A stretch of 47,147 bases of DNA from Caldilineaceae bacterium bin5 (lineage in GTDB: Bacteria; Chloroflexota; Anaerolineae; Caldilineales; Caldilineaceae), in contig MPML01000034.1 in assembly GCA_002238445.1 (NCBI GenBank), positions 1 through 47,147 of the forward strand, given 5' to 3'. Every line of letters begins with the position of its first letter. The stretch's first letter is position 1. The translations under genes and the position numbers were made by a program. Shown here piece by piece: positions 1 through 8,302 of the stretch. The notes beneath the pieces are model-generated. The model ran no database searches and was not told where the DNA came from. It saw only the letters and a program-made list of their open reading frames with translations.

Positions 1-70
1 GCAGCCCCTGCACAAGGGAGGGCCGAAGGCCCGACCGCCCAAAATACAACATTGAGGGGAGAAAAACACC
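1..70 (+). repeat. Dispersed hairpin repeat, copy 1 (cut by window start)
   Basis: This stretch matches the right-hand part of two other copies at 21695-21817 (inverted) and 23102-23223. It contains the shared core GCAGCCCCTGCACAAGGGAG, a GGGCC-GAA-GGCCC mini-hairpin and the AT-rich exit tail. The left half lies outside the window. No coding content is visible. It resembles a small non-autonomous (MITE/REP-like) element, but mobility is inference. Confidence 0.75.
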
Positions 71-83
71 TTTGCTCCCCTCA
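53..83 (+). terminator. Hairpin upstream of the amidase gene
   Basis: TGAGGGGAG (53-61) and CTCCCCTCA (75-83) form a perfect 9-bp stem with a 13-nt loop. No T-run follows, so intrinsic termination is uncertain; it may just be the outer edge of the dispersed repeat. Confidence 0.35.
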
Positions 84-219
84 TTCAGATTTGCGAATCC
101 GTTGCGGCTGAGTAGTTACGCTGGAGATTAGACCGGGAACTGACCGCGGCATGGTTGCAATAAGAGATATAAGAGAGTTCACTCCCATTATGGGATGCAC
201 GCCAAGAGGTCGTGTCCGG

Positions 220-248
220 TTGATGCGTGAACCTTACTGGGGTAGGAT
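220..248 (+). promoter_or_regulatory. Possible amidase promoter
   Basis: TTGATG (220-225) and TAGGAT (243-248) are 17 bp apart, a moderate sigma70-type match. The -10 lies only 7 nt before the ATG at 256, so a transcript would be almost leaderless. No convincing Shine-Dalgarno stands before that ATG. Confidence 0.3.
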
Positions 249-255
249 AGTGGAG

Positions 256-1560
256 ATGGAGGAAATCTGTTTCGCCTCGGCCACGCAAATAGTTAGTGCT
301 ATACGGAACCGCGAACTGTCCTCGCAGGAGGTGGTCTCGGCCTACCAGGATCGGCTTGAGGAGGTCAATTCGCGGCTGAACGCGGTGACCGTTGTTGCAT
401 CTGACGCGCCTGAGCAGGCAAGGCTGGCGGACCAGAAACAGGCTCAGGGCGAGGAACTCGGCCCCCTGCATGGTCTTCCTTTTACTGTCAAGGATACTTT
501 TGAAACGGCTGGCCTGCAGAGCCCGCTGGACATTCGAATCCGGCAGAGACAGGTTTCGAGGACAGACGCGACAGTCGTTGCCAGGATGAAGCAGGCCGGG
601 GCAATCCTGTTGGCCAAAACAAATTGCCCGCCGGCGGGCAGTGGCGCCGATACGGAAAATGCGGTAATTGGACAGACGCGCAATCCGCACAACGCCGGCT
701 GTTCTCCTGGAGGCAGCAGCGGCGGCGAAGCTGCGCTTATCGGGGCAGGTGGATCTCCTTTAGGGCTTGGCAGCGACACGGGCGGCGGTCTGCGCGTTCC
801 GGCAGCCTTCTGCGGCGTTAGCGCGCTCAAGCCAACCCAAGGCCGCGTTCCAAACACGGGCGTCTATAATCAGCCGGGCGGGTTCACGGATCAGCGTACG
901 CAGATTGGGCCGGCGGGCCGCAGCGTCGAAGACCTATTGCTGGCACTGAGGATTATTGCCGGACCGGATTACTTCGATGGCGGGGTTGTATCCAAGCCAT
1001 TGTACGACCCCGACCAGCTGCCTCTGCGTGATCTGACAATCGCTACTTTCCCCTATGATCCTTCTTCTCTGGTCACCTCTGCGGTTGCGAATGCGGTGGG
1101 TGCATCGGGGCAAGCCCTGGCACGCGCCGGCGTCCAGGTTGTGGAAAATCGCCCGCTTGACCTGGTTGGCGGCGCCCGCGATCTGGACCGCGGTTGGCGG
1201 CAGATGGCGGCCACACGCGGCCAGGATGTGGTGGAACTGCTCTATGCCTGGGATCAGTTCCGCACCAATTTGCTCCAGTATATCCGCTATTACGACGCGA
1301 TTCTCTGTCCCGCGGTTCACCATACTGCGCCCTCTATTGGCGCGCGCGACAACCAGCGCTTCGACTACACTGTCCCATTCAGCCTGACAGGCTATCCGGC
1401 CGCTGTCGTTCCGGTCACGGTAGACGTAGACGGCCTCCCTGTCGCTGTGCAGATTGTTTCCCATCCCTGGCGGGAGGACATCGTGTTTGCCCTGGCCCTG
1501 GCGCTTGAAGAAGAGTTCAAGGAATGGCAAAAAGATCTCCATGGCGGGTTGAAACTGTAG
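256..1560 (+). CDS. Amidase-signature family protein, nucleophile serine replaced by glycine
   Basis: A 434-residue amidase-signature protein; the reading frame stays open upstream to 151, but homology begins near the ATG at 256. The family hydrolyses amides with a Lys-cisSer-Ser triad. Lys79 (in VKDTF) and cis-Ser154 (in SPGGSSGGE) are present and the signature closely resembles fatty acid amide hydrolase. The nucleophile position, normally GGSIRxP, reads GGGLRVP: Gly178, codon GGT at 787-789, one base from AGT. The surrounding signature is intact, so this is a point change and not a broken gene. The substrate cannot be told. As written, the protein should lack normal amidase activity; a sequencing error or a non-catalytic role are the alternatives. 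Confidence 0.85.
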   Translation: MEEICFASATQIVSAIRNRELSSQEVVSAYQDRLEEVNSRLNAVTVVASDAPEQARLADQKQAQGEELGPLHGLPFTVKDTFETAGLQSPLDIRIRQRQVSRTDATVVARMKQAGAILLAKTNCPPAGSGADTENAVIGQTRNPHNAGCSPGGSSGGEAALIGAGGSPLGLGSDTGGGLRVPAAFCGVSALKPTQGRVPNTGVYNQPGGFTDQRTQIGPAGRSVEDLLLALRIIAGPDYFDGGVVSKPLYDPDQLPLRDLTIATFPYDPSSLVTSAVANAVGASGQALARAGVQVVENRPLDLVGGARDLDRGWRQMAATRGQDVVELLYAWDQFRTNLLQYIRYYDAILCPAVHHTAPSIGARDNQRFDYTVPFSLTGYPAAVVPVTVDVDGLPVAVQIVSHPWREDIVFALALALEEEFKEWQKDLHGGLKL

Positions 1561-1598
1561 CGCCAGGTTGGCGTAGTGTAAGAAAAGGCATCGTCAAC

Positions 1599-2075
1599 AT
1601 GGAGGGCATGATGGAAGAGGAACGCAGGGATGAAAATACAGAGCAATGTGGGAAAGGAGAGGCAGGGAGCTTCGGCGAAAGTGATGACATAGCCGAGGAG
1701 GTTCAACGGCTTGTCGAAGCGATGGCGCGGGCGGCCCGAAATTTCTGGAGCAGTGAGCAGCGTCTCCGGCTGGAGGAGGAACTGCGCCGCGGATTGGGTT
1801 CGCTGGTGGGGAATCTGGAGGAAGCTCTCGACCGATTCAGCCGGAGCGAGCAGGGGCAGGAGTTTCAGGAGCAGGCGAGCAAAGTGGCAGACCGGGTGCG
1901 GGAGAGCGCTCTGGCTGCTGAGTTGAAGGACGGTCTCACCGGCGGCCTGAAGACGGCGGCTAACGAGGTGCGAAAGTTTGCAGACAGCCTCGAAGAGGAA
2001 CAGGAAGGGTCAGACTCCGGGCAGGACATTCCTGTTGAATCAGGAGATGACGAGGAAGGCGAGGAGCAGGCGTAA
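1599..2075 (+). CDS. Small highly charged helical protein, unknown function
   Basis: A 158-residue protein I do not recognise. It is rich in Glu, Arg, Gln and Lys, with a long predicted amphipathic helical middle (about residues 35-130) and an acidic C-terminal tail ending in repeated Glu/Asp. No signal peptide or membrane segment is seen. I chose ATG 1599 because AAAGG lies about 10 nt before it; the frame is open further upstream into the amidase 3' end, and ATGs at 1608 and 1611 are alternatives. It follows the amidase by 38 nt on the same strand and may be co-transcribed. The composition is consistent with a coiled-coil or scaffold protein, but no function is assigned. Confidence 0.6.
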   Translation: MEGMMEEERRDENTEQCGKGEAGSFGESDDIAEEVQRLVEAMARAARNFWSSEQRLRLEEELRRGLGSLVGNLEEALDRFSRSEQGQEFQEQASKVADRVRESALAAELKDGLTGGLKTAANEVRKFADSLEEEQEGSDSGQDIPVESGDDEEGEEQA

Positions 2076-2116
2076 GCGGAGCGGAGAGGGGCCCGGCAGG
2101 GTCGCTGAGATCGAAG

Positions 2117-3271
2117 TCAGGGAAAGGAGAAGAACACTTTGGCGATCTTCAGGATTCCTTGACTCCAGGGTACGCGGTGGGAAACACCGCTGCTGCCCTC
2201 GAAGGATGACAGGTTGTCCATGTACCATACGTAGTTTCGTACCAAGGCGTCCTGGTTGCTGAATTTCGGGTCCCAGCCAAGAGCCTGTTGTGCTTTGGCG
2301 ACCGTTACAAATGAGTCTTTCGCTGCAGTCTCATATACCCATTTGTACAGGGGTGAGAGTCCGAGTTTTTCCAGGAGGCGCAATGTCCATATGGCCGGCG
2401 CCGCGGGCAGAGGGATTATGCGTTTGCCGTGGCCGGCAAAGTCGAGCACGGCCTGGTAGTCTTCTTTCATGGTCGCGAATTCGGTCGCACCTATGTTGAA
2501 GGTATCGTTGACCTGTGCGCGGGGAAGCGTGGCAGCCAGGAAAATCGCTGAGCACAGATCTTCTACGTCAAGGAGCTGATAGCGATTCTTGCCACTGCCC
2601 AGCATAGGAAAGTTTTTGCCGTCCTTGGCCCAGTCGTAGAAGAGTGCAAAGACGCCTAGGCGCTCTGGCCCTACAAAAGATTTGGGCCGTATGATCGGTA
2701 CACACATCCCCTTCTGCCTGAATTCCTGGCAGATCTCCTCAGCTTTTATCTTGGCCTCTCCATACGGGCCCACCCCCTGCAGCCTATCATTCTCATGCAA
2801 AGGATGGTGGTCGGGGATGCCATAGACGGCGGTAGAAGAGATGTGGACCAGTCTGTCCACGCCCGCTTCAAAGGCAGCCTCCAGGACATTCTGGATTCCG
2901 TCAACATCTGTGGAAAAAATCTCTTCCGGGCTGTACAGAGGCAGGGCTGCCGCGGCGTGGACGACAAAATCCACGTTTTCCATCGCGGAGCGGACAGCGG
3001 CCATGTCGCGTATGTCGCCCTCCACAACCTTGATAGAGTCCTGCTCAGGATAGTCGAAGGGGGCAATGTCGAGCGACACAACTTGAATCCCTCTGGCACG
3101 CAAGTAGCGCACGAGGTTGATGCCGAGGAAGCCGGCACCGCCCGTAACCAGGCAGGTTTTATCGGCTCGCTGGCTGCCAGACTCTTCTCCTGTCTGTCTG
3201 CTCTCGGTACTGGGACCGCGAACAGTGGCGGCGCCGGTATTTTCCAAGGGTTGGGATGGACTTATCGGCAT
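2117..3271 (-). CDS. NAD-dependent epimerase/dehydratase (extended SDR)
   Basis: A 384-residue extended short-chain dehydrogenase. After a low-complexity N-terminal tail of about 37 residues comes the Rossmann start (LVTGGAGFLG), the acidic NAD-selecting residue after beta-2 (SLDIAP), the STAVYG strand and the YGEAK catalytic Tyr-Lys pair. The family acts on nucleotide sugars, sterols or related alcohols; the exact substrate cannot be read. The tail suggests the true start may be internal, but no better start codon with a ribosome site is evident. It is convergent with the upstream charged protein (about 40 nt between stops) and followed on the same strand by the Nudix gene. Confidence 0.85.
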   Translation of the reverse strand: MPISPSQPLENTGAATVRGPSTESRQTGEESGSQRADKTCLVTGGAGFLGINLVRYLRARGIQVVSLDIAPFDYPEQDSIKVVEGDIRDMAAVRSAMENVDFVVHAAAALPLYSPEEIFSTDVDGIQNVLEAAFEAGVDRLVHISSTAVYGIPDHHPLHENDRLQGVGPYGEAKIKAEEICQEFRQKGMCVPIIRPKSFVGPERLGVFALFYDWAKDGKNFPMLGSGKNRYQLLDVEDLCSAIFLAATLPRAQVNDTFNIGATEFATMKEDYQAVLDFAGHGKRIIPLPAAPAIWTLRLLEKLGLSPLYKWVYETAAKDSFVTVAKAQQALGWDPKFSNQDALVRNYVWYMDNLSSFEGSSGVSHRVPWSQGILKIAKVFFSFP

Positions 3272-3333
3272 TTGTTGTTTCGTGGTTTGATGGTGTCAGT
3301 ACCTGGTTGCCGGTCTTCGCTGCCGTGGAAGCG

Positions 3334-3843
3334 CTAAGCAGATGCTATCCAGTTTTTCAAGAGTGAAGCGGTGGACTCAAAGGCCAGGTCTGAGGGGATT
3401 TCGTGCGCGCCAAACCAGCCGGCATCCTGCGCATCATCGGCCACGTAGGGTATTTCCGGTGAACTGGCCGGCACCGCACTAAAGGCAAGCACTATTCCGA
3501 TGCGCTGGCCTTCGTCGTTTACCATCGGGAAGATGTCGATCAGTCCGCCGATATTCGAACGCAAGCCGACTTCTTCTTTCAGCTCCCGCTGTAGCGCGTC
3601 CTTGGGCATTTCGTCGGCATCCATATAGCCGCCGGGCAGAGACCATTTGCCTTTTGCAGGGTCCACCGCTCGCTGAATCAGGAGGACCTTGTCCATATGC
3701 AAAACGAGGGCAATTACAGCCACTTTGGGATCGTGAAATTGGACGAATCCACAGCCCGAACAGACAGGGCGCAGGGCGTTGAAGCGCACCACTTCCGACA
3801 TGGGACAGGCGCAATAGGGGCAGTAGCGGAACTTGCTGTTCAT
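3334..3843 (-). CDS. Nudix hydrolase with N-terminal zinc ribbon
   Basis: 169 residues. An N-terminal zinc ribbon (CPYC at about residue 8 and CSGC at about residue 29) precedes a Nudix fold. The Nudix box is complete: GGYMDADE followed seven residues later by RELKEEVGL, giving the catalytic Glu cluster that binds divalent metal. Zinc-ribbon Nudix proteins of this layout (NudC-like or ADP-ribose pyrophosphatase-like) hydrolyse nucleoside diphosphate-X compounds such as NADH or ADP-ribose. It is divergent from the radical SAM gene, 73 nt apart. Confidence 0.88.
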   Translation of the reverse strand: MNSKFRYCPYCACPMSEVVRFNALRPVCSGCGFVQFHDPKVAVIALVLHMDKVLLIQRAVDPAKGKWSLPGGYMDADEMPKDALQRELKEEVGLRSNIGGLIDIFPMVNDEGQRIGIVLAFSAVPASSPEIPYVADDAQDAGWFGAHEIPSDLAFESTASLLKNWIASA

Positions 3844-3874
3844 TGCTACAAGTATAGCACCAGGAATATGGAAG

Positions 3875-3883
3875 TGTTATACT
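3875..3883 (+). promoter_or_regulatory. Extended -10 upstream of the radical SAM gene
   Basis: TGT followed by TATACT (3878-3883) is an extended -10 motif. The -35 region at normal spacing is poor. It lies 33 nt before the chosen ATG at 3917 and could drive the radical SAM-ROK-galT run. Confidence 0.35.
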
Positions 3884-3916
3884 TGGGAAGCGTTGCTTTC
3901 CAGTAAAACACCTGAC

Positions 3917-4792
3917 ATGAACAAGACTGAGACAGTGCTGCAAGAGCGTCCCGCACGAGCCGCGTTGACCCGGACAGGTGGTTTTCTGACCGGATTCAGC
4001 CATACGCTGCAGCCGTACATCGGTTGTCGTTTCGGATGCAACTACTGCTATGTACGCCAGTCCAACGTCCATCGCTTTCACGGCGGCGGACTGGAGTGGG
4101 GAACCTACGTGTATCCGCGCGTGGGGATCGCCGACAGGCTGGAAAAGGAGTTGGCGGGGCTGCACAGGCGAGAAGCGCTGGAGCAATCGGCGTTCTTCAT
4201 GTCTTCCTCAACGGATCCGTATCAACCCGCAGAACGGTCCTACCATCTGACGCGCCGTTGCCTGACCGTAATGGAACGAATGCCCCCCGGCTTACTGGTG
4301 ATTCAGACGCGTGCGCCGCTGGCGGCCAGGGACTTCGACATTATGGCGGCGTTGGGCGAGCGATGCCTGCTCAACATGACGGTTGAGACCGATCGAGAAG
4401 ACGTGCGCCGGTCTGTGACGCCACACTGTCCATCCATTGAACAGCGTCTTCATGCAGCGCGAAAGGCTCGGGACCGAGGTATTCCGACCCAGTTGACAGT
4501 AAGCCCATGCCTGCCCTATTCCAGTGTGGAGGCTTTCGGAAAACTGCTTCTGGAAGTGAGCGACAGGGTGATAGTAGACAGTTTCATTTCCGGCGATGGC
4601 TGCGCGGGCAAGCGGACGGCTCGAACCGACATCCCGGCGCTCTATGCGCGGTCGGGTTGGGAGGACTGGCGCTCGCAGGAGGCTGCCCTGGCCCTGTACG
4701 ACTGGCTGGAGGAACGGATAGGGACACGGGCGGGCTGGTCACAAGAGGGATTCACGCGCCAGGCTCGCCAGGTAACGGGCAGTTTGCGCTGA
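3917..4792 (+). CDS. SplB-like radical SAM protein (COG1533 type)
   Basis: 291 residues. The radical SAM cluster motif is CRFGCNYC (C-x3-C-x2-C), placed after [10 protein letters not shown] as in the SplB-like group related to spore photoproduct lyase. These enzymes use a 4Fe-4S cluster and SAM to make a 5'-deoxyadenosyl radical; most members outside spore formers have no known substrate. The frame is open upstream to 3833 inside the Nudix start, so I chose ATG 3917, where homology begins. The stop is 35 nt before the ROK kinase start, so co-transcription is likely. Confidence 0.85.
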   Translation: MNKTETVLQERPARAALTRTGGFLTGFSHTLQPYIGCRFGCNYCYVRQSNVHRFHGGGLEWGTYVYPRVGIADRLEKELAGLHRREALEQSAFFMSSSTDPYQPAERSYHLTRRCLTVMERMPPGLLVIQTRAPLAARDFDIMAALGERCLLNMTVETDREDVRRSVTPHCPSIEQRLHAARKARDRGIPTQLTVSPCLPYSSVEAFGKLLLEVSDRVIVDSFISGDGCAGKRTARTDIPALYARSGWEDWRSQEAALALYDWLEERIGTRAGWSQEGFTRQARQVTGSLR

Positions 4793-4827
4793 CGGCGTTC
4801 TTGTACCCTGACGGTGAGGTTAACGAG

Positions 4828-5727
4828 ATGAAGAAAGCATTTGGAGGAATCGAGGCAGGAGGCACCAAGTTCGTTTGTGCCGTCGGCACCGGGCCAGATG
4901 ATATCCGAGCGGAGATTCGTCTGCCCACAGAGTCGTCTGAAGTTACCATGGGTCGGGTTATCGACTTTTTCCGCGGCCAACAGGAGCAGCATGACATTGC
5001 TGCCATTGGCGTGGCCTCCTTCGGTCCCGTGGACCCGGACCCCGACTCGCGGACCTTTGGACACATTACGAACACGCCAAAGCCGGGCTGGGCAAATACG
5101 CCGGTGGCGCCGATTCTACGGGATGCGTTTGACGTGCCCATCGGCTTCGACACCGATGTCAATGTGGCAGCGCTCGGCGAGCACAGTTGGGGCGCGGCGC
5201 AAGAGGTGGATACGTTCGTGTACCTGACGATAGGTACAGGCATCGGCGGCGGCGGCATGGTGGACGGAAACCTGTTGCACGGCCTGATTCATCCGGAGAT
5301 GGGTCACATTGCGATTCCCCACAATTGGGAACGGGATCCCTTCGCCGGCACATGCCCATTTCACGGCGACTGCTGGGAAGGGCTGGCCAACGGGCCGGCG
5401 CTTGAAGAGCGCTGGGGCCAGGCGGGTGAATCGCTGCCGGAGGGACACGAAGCGTGGTCGCTGGAAGCGCACTATATTGCGCTGGGTGTCACCAGTATCA
5501 TGATGATCCTGTCGCCGAAAATGGTTGTTTTGGGGGGCGGTGTAATGGAGCAGGCACATCTATTCCCTCTTGTCCACCGCGAGGTACAGTCGCAACTGAA
5601 TGGCTACATTCAAAGTCCTGCCATATTGGAAGAGATAGAGAGTTATATCGTGCCGCCGGCGCTGGGAGGCCGCTCCGGTGTGCTGGGCGCGATAGCCCTG
5701 GCTCAGCGAGCGCTCCAAGATGCCTGA
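4828..5727 (+). CDS. ROK-family fructokinase
   Basis: 299 residues. An N-terminal phosphate-binding motif ([10 protein letters not shown]), the ROK glycine-rich stretch ([10 protein letters not shown]) and a zinc site built from HPEMGH plus C-P-F-H-G-D-C match the GmuE/YdhR fructokinase branch of the ROK family, which phosphorylates fructose (and sometimes other hexoses) with ATP. Length is normal. The frame is open far upstream over the radical SAM 3' end; ATG 4828 fits the family N-terminus and has GAGG-type sequence before it. galT follows after 47 nt, suggesting a hexose-use operon. Confidence 0.9.
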   Translation: MKKAFGGIEAGGTKFVCAVGTGPDDIRAEIRLPTESSEVTMGRVIDFFRGQQEQHDIAAIGVASFGPVDPDPDSRTFGHITNTPKPGWANTPVAPILRDAFDVPIGFDTDVNVAALGEHSWGAAQEVDTFVYLTIGTGIGGGGMVDGNLLHGLIHPEMGHIAIPHNWERDPFAGTCPFHGDCWEGLANGPALEERWGQAGESLPEGHEAWSLEAHYIALGVTSIMMILSPKMVVLGGGVMEQAHLFPLVHREVQSQLNGYIQSPAILEEIESYIVPPALGGRSGVLGAIALAQRALQDA

Positions 5728-5774
5728 CCTATTGCTGTACCTTCGAGACGAACGAACGCAACTTCCTGGACCGT

Positions 5775-6824
5775 ATGACCACCCCTTTTAACCCCACCGA
5801 GCATCCCCACCGCCGCCGCAATTTGCTCACCGGAGAATGGATACTCGTCTCTCCACACCGCATGAAGCGGCCGTGGCAAGGGCAAACGGAGACACCTCCG
5901 CCGCCTACCCTGCCCACCTATGACCTTACCTGTTATCTATGCCCCGGCAACGAACGGGCCGGCGGGTTCGTTAATCCCAACTATACGCACACATATGTGT
6001 TTGACAACGACTTTGCCGCGTTGCGCACAGATACCCCGGACGGCGAGGCGCAGAGCGGCCGATTCTTTCAGGCGCAGGCCGAGACGGGGGTCTGTCGTGT
6101 CATCTGTTTCAGCCCTCGGCATGACCTGACGTTGGCGCGCATGGATCTTCCGGACATTCGACGGGTCGTGGATCTTTGGGTGGAACAGGTGGAAGAGCTG
6201 GGCGAACAGCCGCACGTCGGCTATGTTCAGGTCTTTGAGAACCGGGGCGCGATGATGGGCAGTTCAAATCCCCATCCACATGGGCAAGTCTGGGCAACCC
6301 GGCGGCTGCCGACCGAGCCGGCCAAAGAAGATCAGGAGCAGCGAGCCTACTTTGAAAAGGAGGGCGCGCCGCTGTTGGTGGATTATCTTGCGGCGGAACT
6401 TGCAGCAGGCGAGAGGGTGGTGGTGGAAAACGAAGATTGGGCGGTGGTGGTTCCTTACTGGGCAGTTTGGCCTTTCGAAACGATCGTCCTGCCCAGGCGT
6501 CACTGCCGTGACATGGCGGCGCTAATTCCAGCAGAGCGGGACTCGCTGGCCGACCTCTTTAAGCGGCTGCTGATCCGCTATGACAATCTTTTCGAGACGA
6601 GTTTTCCTTATTCGATGGGCTGGCACGGACAGCCGACAAGCGACGGCGACCACTCCCACTGGCAACTCCACGCGCACTTCTACCCGCCGTTGTTGCGCTC
6701 GGCTGACGTCAAGAAGTTCATGGTGGGTTATGAAATGCTGGCTACACCGCAGCGGGATCTCACGGCGGAACAGGCCGCGCAGCGGCTGCGAAGCCAGAGT
6801 GAAATTCACTATTTGGACCGCTGA
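5775..6824 (+). CDS. galT: Galactose-1-phosphate uridylyltransferase
   Basis: 349 residues, the usual length. GalT swaps UMP between UDP-glucose and galactose-1-phosphate in the Leloir pathway. The active-site motif [11 protein letters not shown] carries the nucleophilic His (HPH). The N-terminal [13 protein letters not shown] and CYLCPGN segments, the latter holding metal-ligand Cys residues, and the C-terminal [13 protein letters not shown] segment are all present. ATG 5775 is chosen because the family N-terminus begins there; no strong ribosome site is visible. Its 3' end overlaps the convergent fumarase beta gene by 16 nt. Confidence 0.93.
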   Translation: MTTPFNPTEHPHRRRNLLTGEWILVSPHRMKRPWQGQTETPPPPTLPTYDLTCYLCPGNERAGGFVNPNYTHTYVFDNDFAALRTDTPDGEAQSGRFFQAQAETGVCRVICFSPRHDLTLARMDLPDIRRVVDLWVEQVEELGEQPHVGYVQVFENRGAMMGSSNPHPHGQVWATRRLPTEPAKEDQEQRAYFEKEGAPLLVDYLAAELAAGERVVVENEDWAVVVPYWAVWPFETIVLPRRHCRDMAALIPAERDSLADLFKRLLIRYDNLFETSFPYSMGWHGQPTSDGDHSHWQLHAHFYPPLLRSADVKKFMVGYEMLATPQRDLTAEQAAQRLRSQSEIHYLDR

Positions 6825-7387
6825 GACTCTGGGCGGTCTCGTCGATAGTCCTCTCTGGCGGCCAAGTAGGCGTCGCCACCGTGGCAGTCGTTGATCACAG
6901 TCAGCGGAAACTCTTCCACCTCCAGTTCGCGAATCGCTTCGCTCATCAGATCATGATAGGCGAGAATTCTGCTGCTGCGGATCTGACGGGCAAGAAGAGC
7001 GGAAGCGCCGCCGATTGCGCCAAAATAGACTGCGTTATGGCGGACGAGAGCATGCTTGACTTCCTCTGAACGGCTCCCTTTGCCGATAAAGCCGGTCACC
7101 CCCCTTTCCAAGAGAGGTAATGTATAGGGGTCCATTCGAACGCTGGTGGTGGGGCCGGCCGGTCCGATAACAGCGCCTGGTTTGGCCGGGGCGGGCCCAA
7201 CATAGTAGATTACCTGCCCTGCCAAGGGCAGCGGCAACTCTTCGCCGCGTTGCATCGCTTCGACCAGCCGCTTATGCGCTGCGTCTCTTGCGGTGTAAAT
7301 TCTGCCTGTCAGGGCGACTCGGTCCCCTGCCCGTAAAGCCTGCACCGCGGCGTGGCTGAGTGGCGCTTCAACTGGTATAGCCATCAC
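6809..7387 (-). CDS. Fumarate hydratase/tartrate dehydratase, beta subunit (class I)
   Basis: 192 residues, matching the C-terminal swivel domain of Fe-S class I fumarases encoded as a separate subunit. Characteristic segments are [15 protein letters not shown] near the N-terminus, the [11 protein letters not shown] substrate-binding stretch and GKG at about residue 100. It works with the alpha subunit just upstream, whose stop overlaps its start by 4 nt, indicating translational coupling. Fumarase and L-tartrate dehydratase beta subunits are hard to separate by sequence; fumarase in the TCA cycle is the more common role. Confidence 0.9.
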   Translation of the reverse strand: MMAIPVEAPLSHAAVQALRAGDRVALTGRIYTARDAAHKRLVEAMQRGEELPLPLAGQVIYYVGPAPAKPGAVIGPAGPTTSVRMDPYTLPLLERGVTGFIGKGSRSEEVKHALVRHNAVYFGAIGGASALLARQIRSSRILAYHDLMSEAIRELEVEEFPLTVINDCHGGDAYLAAREDYRRDRPESQRSK

Positions 7388-8220
7388 AGTTCCAAGCTAG
7401 CCCGGCGCGGCGCCGAGCAGTTGAGGTTCACTGCCAAGGGCAGCGCGGCGATATGTGTTGCTACAGTTTCGACATGTACGGCCAGAGCGGTAACGACTCC
7501 GCCCAACCCCTGCGGTCCGATTCCTAGTCGATTGATAGCCTCCAGAAGCTCACTTTCTAATTTGGCCACGTGCGGCGCTGGATTTACGCTGCCGATTGGG
7601 CGCAGCAGCGCTTTTTTCGCAGCCACACCGACGGTGTCGAGCGAGCCTCCGATACCGACCCCCACGATCAGGGGCGGACAGGCATTGGGCCCGGCCTTTT
7701 CGACGGTTTCAAGTACGAACCGGCGCACGCCTTCTTCGCCAATGGCGGGGGCAAACATCTGGACCCGGCTCATAAGTTCGGCTCCGAACCCTTTCTGCAT
7801 CGTGCTGATGCGCAGCCCGTCTCCGGCGACGATTTGCCAGTGAATCAGGGCCGGCGTGTTGTCGCCAGAGTTGGCGCGCAGGAGCGGGTCACTCACGACG
7901 GATTTGCGAAGGTCGGCATAGGCGTCTCGGGTTGCATCCTGCAGCGCCGTGTCAATTTCGCCGCCGCTGAAGTGCACATCCTGGCCGACTTCGACGAACA
8001 GAATCGCCATTCCTGTATCCTGGCAGGTGGGGATCGTTTCGGCCTCGGCATAGGCGGCGTTCTCGAGCAGGAGCTCAATTACCTCCTGGCCGGTTGGCGA
8101 CTGCTCATCGCGGCGCGCGGTGCGCATAGCATCGAGGTAGTCATCGGGCAAACTGTGGGCAGAGTGGCGCAAGAGTTCACTGACCGATTGTCTCACCTCC
8201 TGGACATTGATAGTTCGCAA
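7384..8220 (-). CDS. Fumarate hydratase/tartrate dehydratase, alpha subunit (class I, Fe-S)
   Basis: 278 residues. The alpha subunit binds the catalytic 4Fe-4S cluster. Three cluster-type cysteines are seen: TCQDTG, NACPPLIVGVGIGG and NLNCSAPRR. The last motif is more often NxxCHA; here His is Ser, but the Cys is kept. The start is TTG at 8220: an excellent Shine-Dalgarno AAGGAGG lies 9 nt before it and no ATG fits. Together with the beta subunit it hydrates fumarate to L-malate, or dehydrates tartrate. Confidence 0.9.
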   Translation of the reverse strand: MRTINVQEVRQSVSELLRHSAHSLPDDYLDAMRTARRDEQSPTGQEVIELLLENAAYAEAETIPTCQDTGMAILFVEVGQDVHFSGGEIDTALQDATRDAYADLRKSVVSDPLLRANSGDNTPALIHWQIVAGDGLRISTMQKGFGAELMSRVQMFAPAIGEEGVRRFVLETVEKAGPNACPPLIVGVGIGGSLDTVGVAAKKALLRPIGSVNPAPHVAKLESELLEAINRLGIGPQGLGGVVTALAVHVETVATHIAALPLAVNLNCSAPRRASLEL

Positions 8221-8302
8221 AGTTCTCGTCCTCCTTAGGGGAAAGTTGTGCTGAATGGGAATGCGAGTTCGAATAGGCCTCCCACTTCAGTTTTTCCGTT
8301 AC

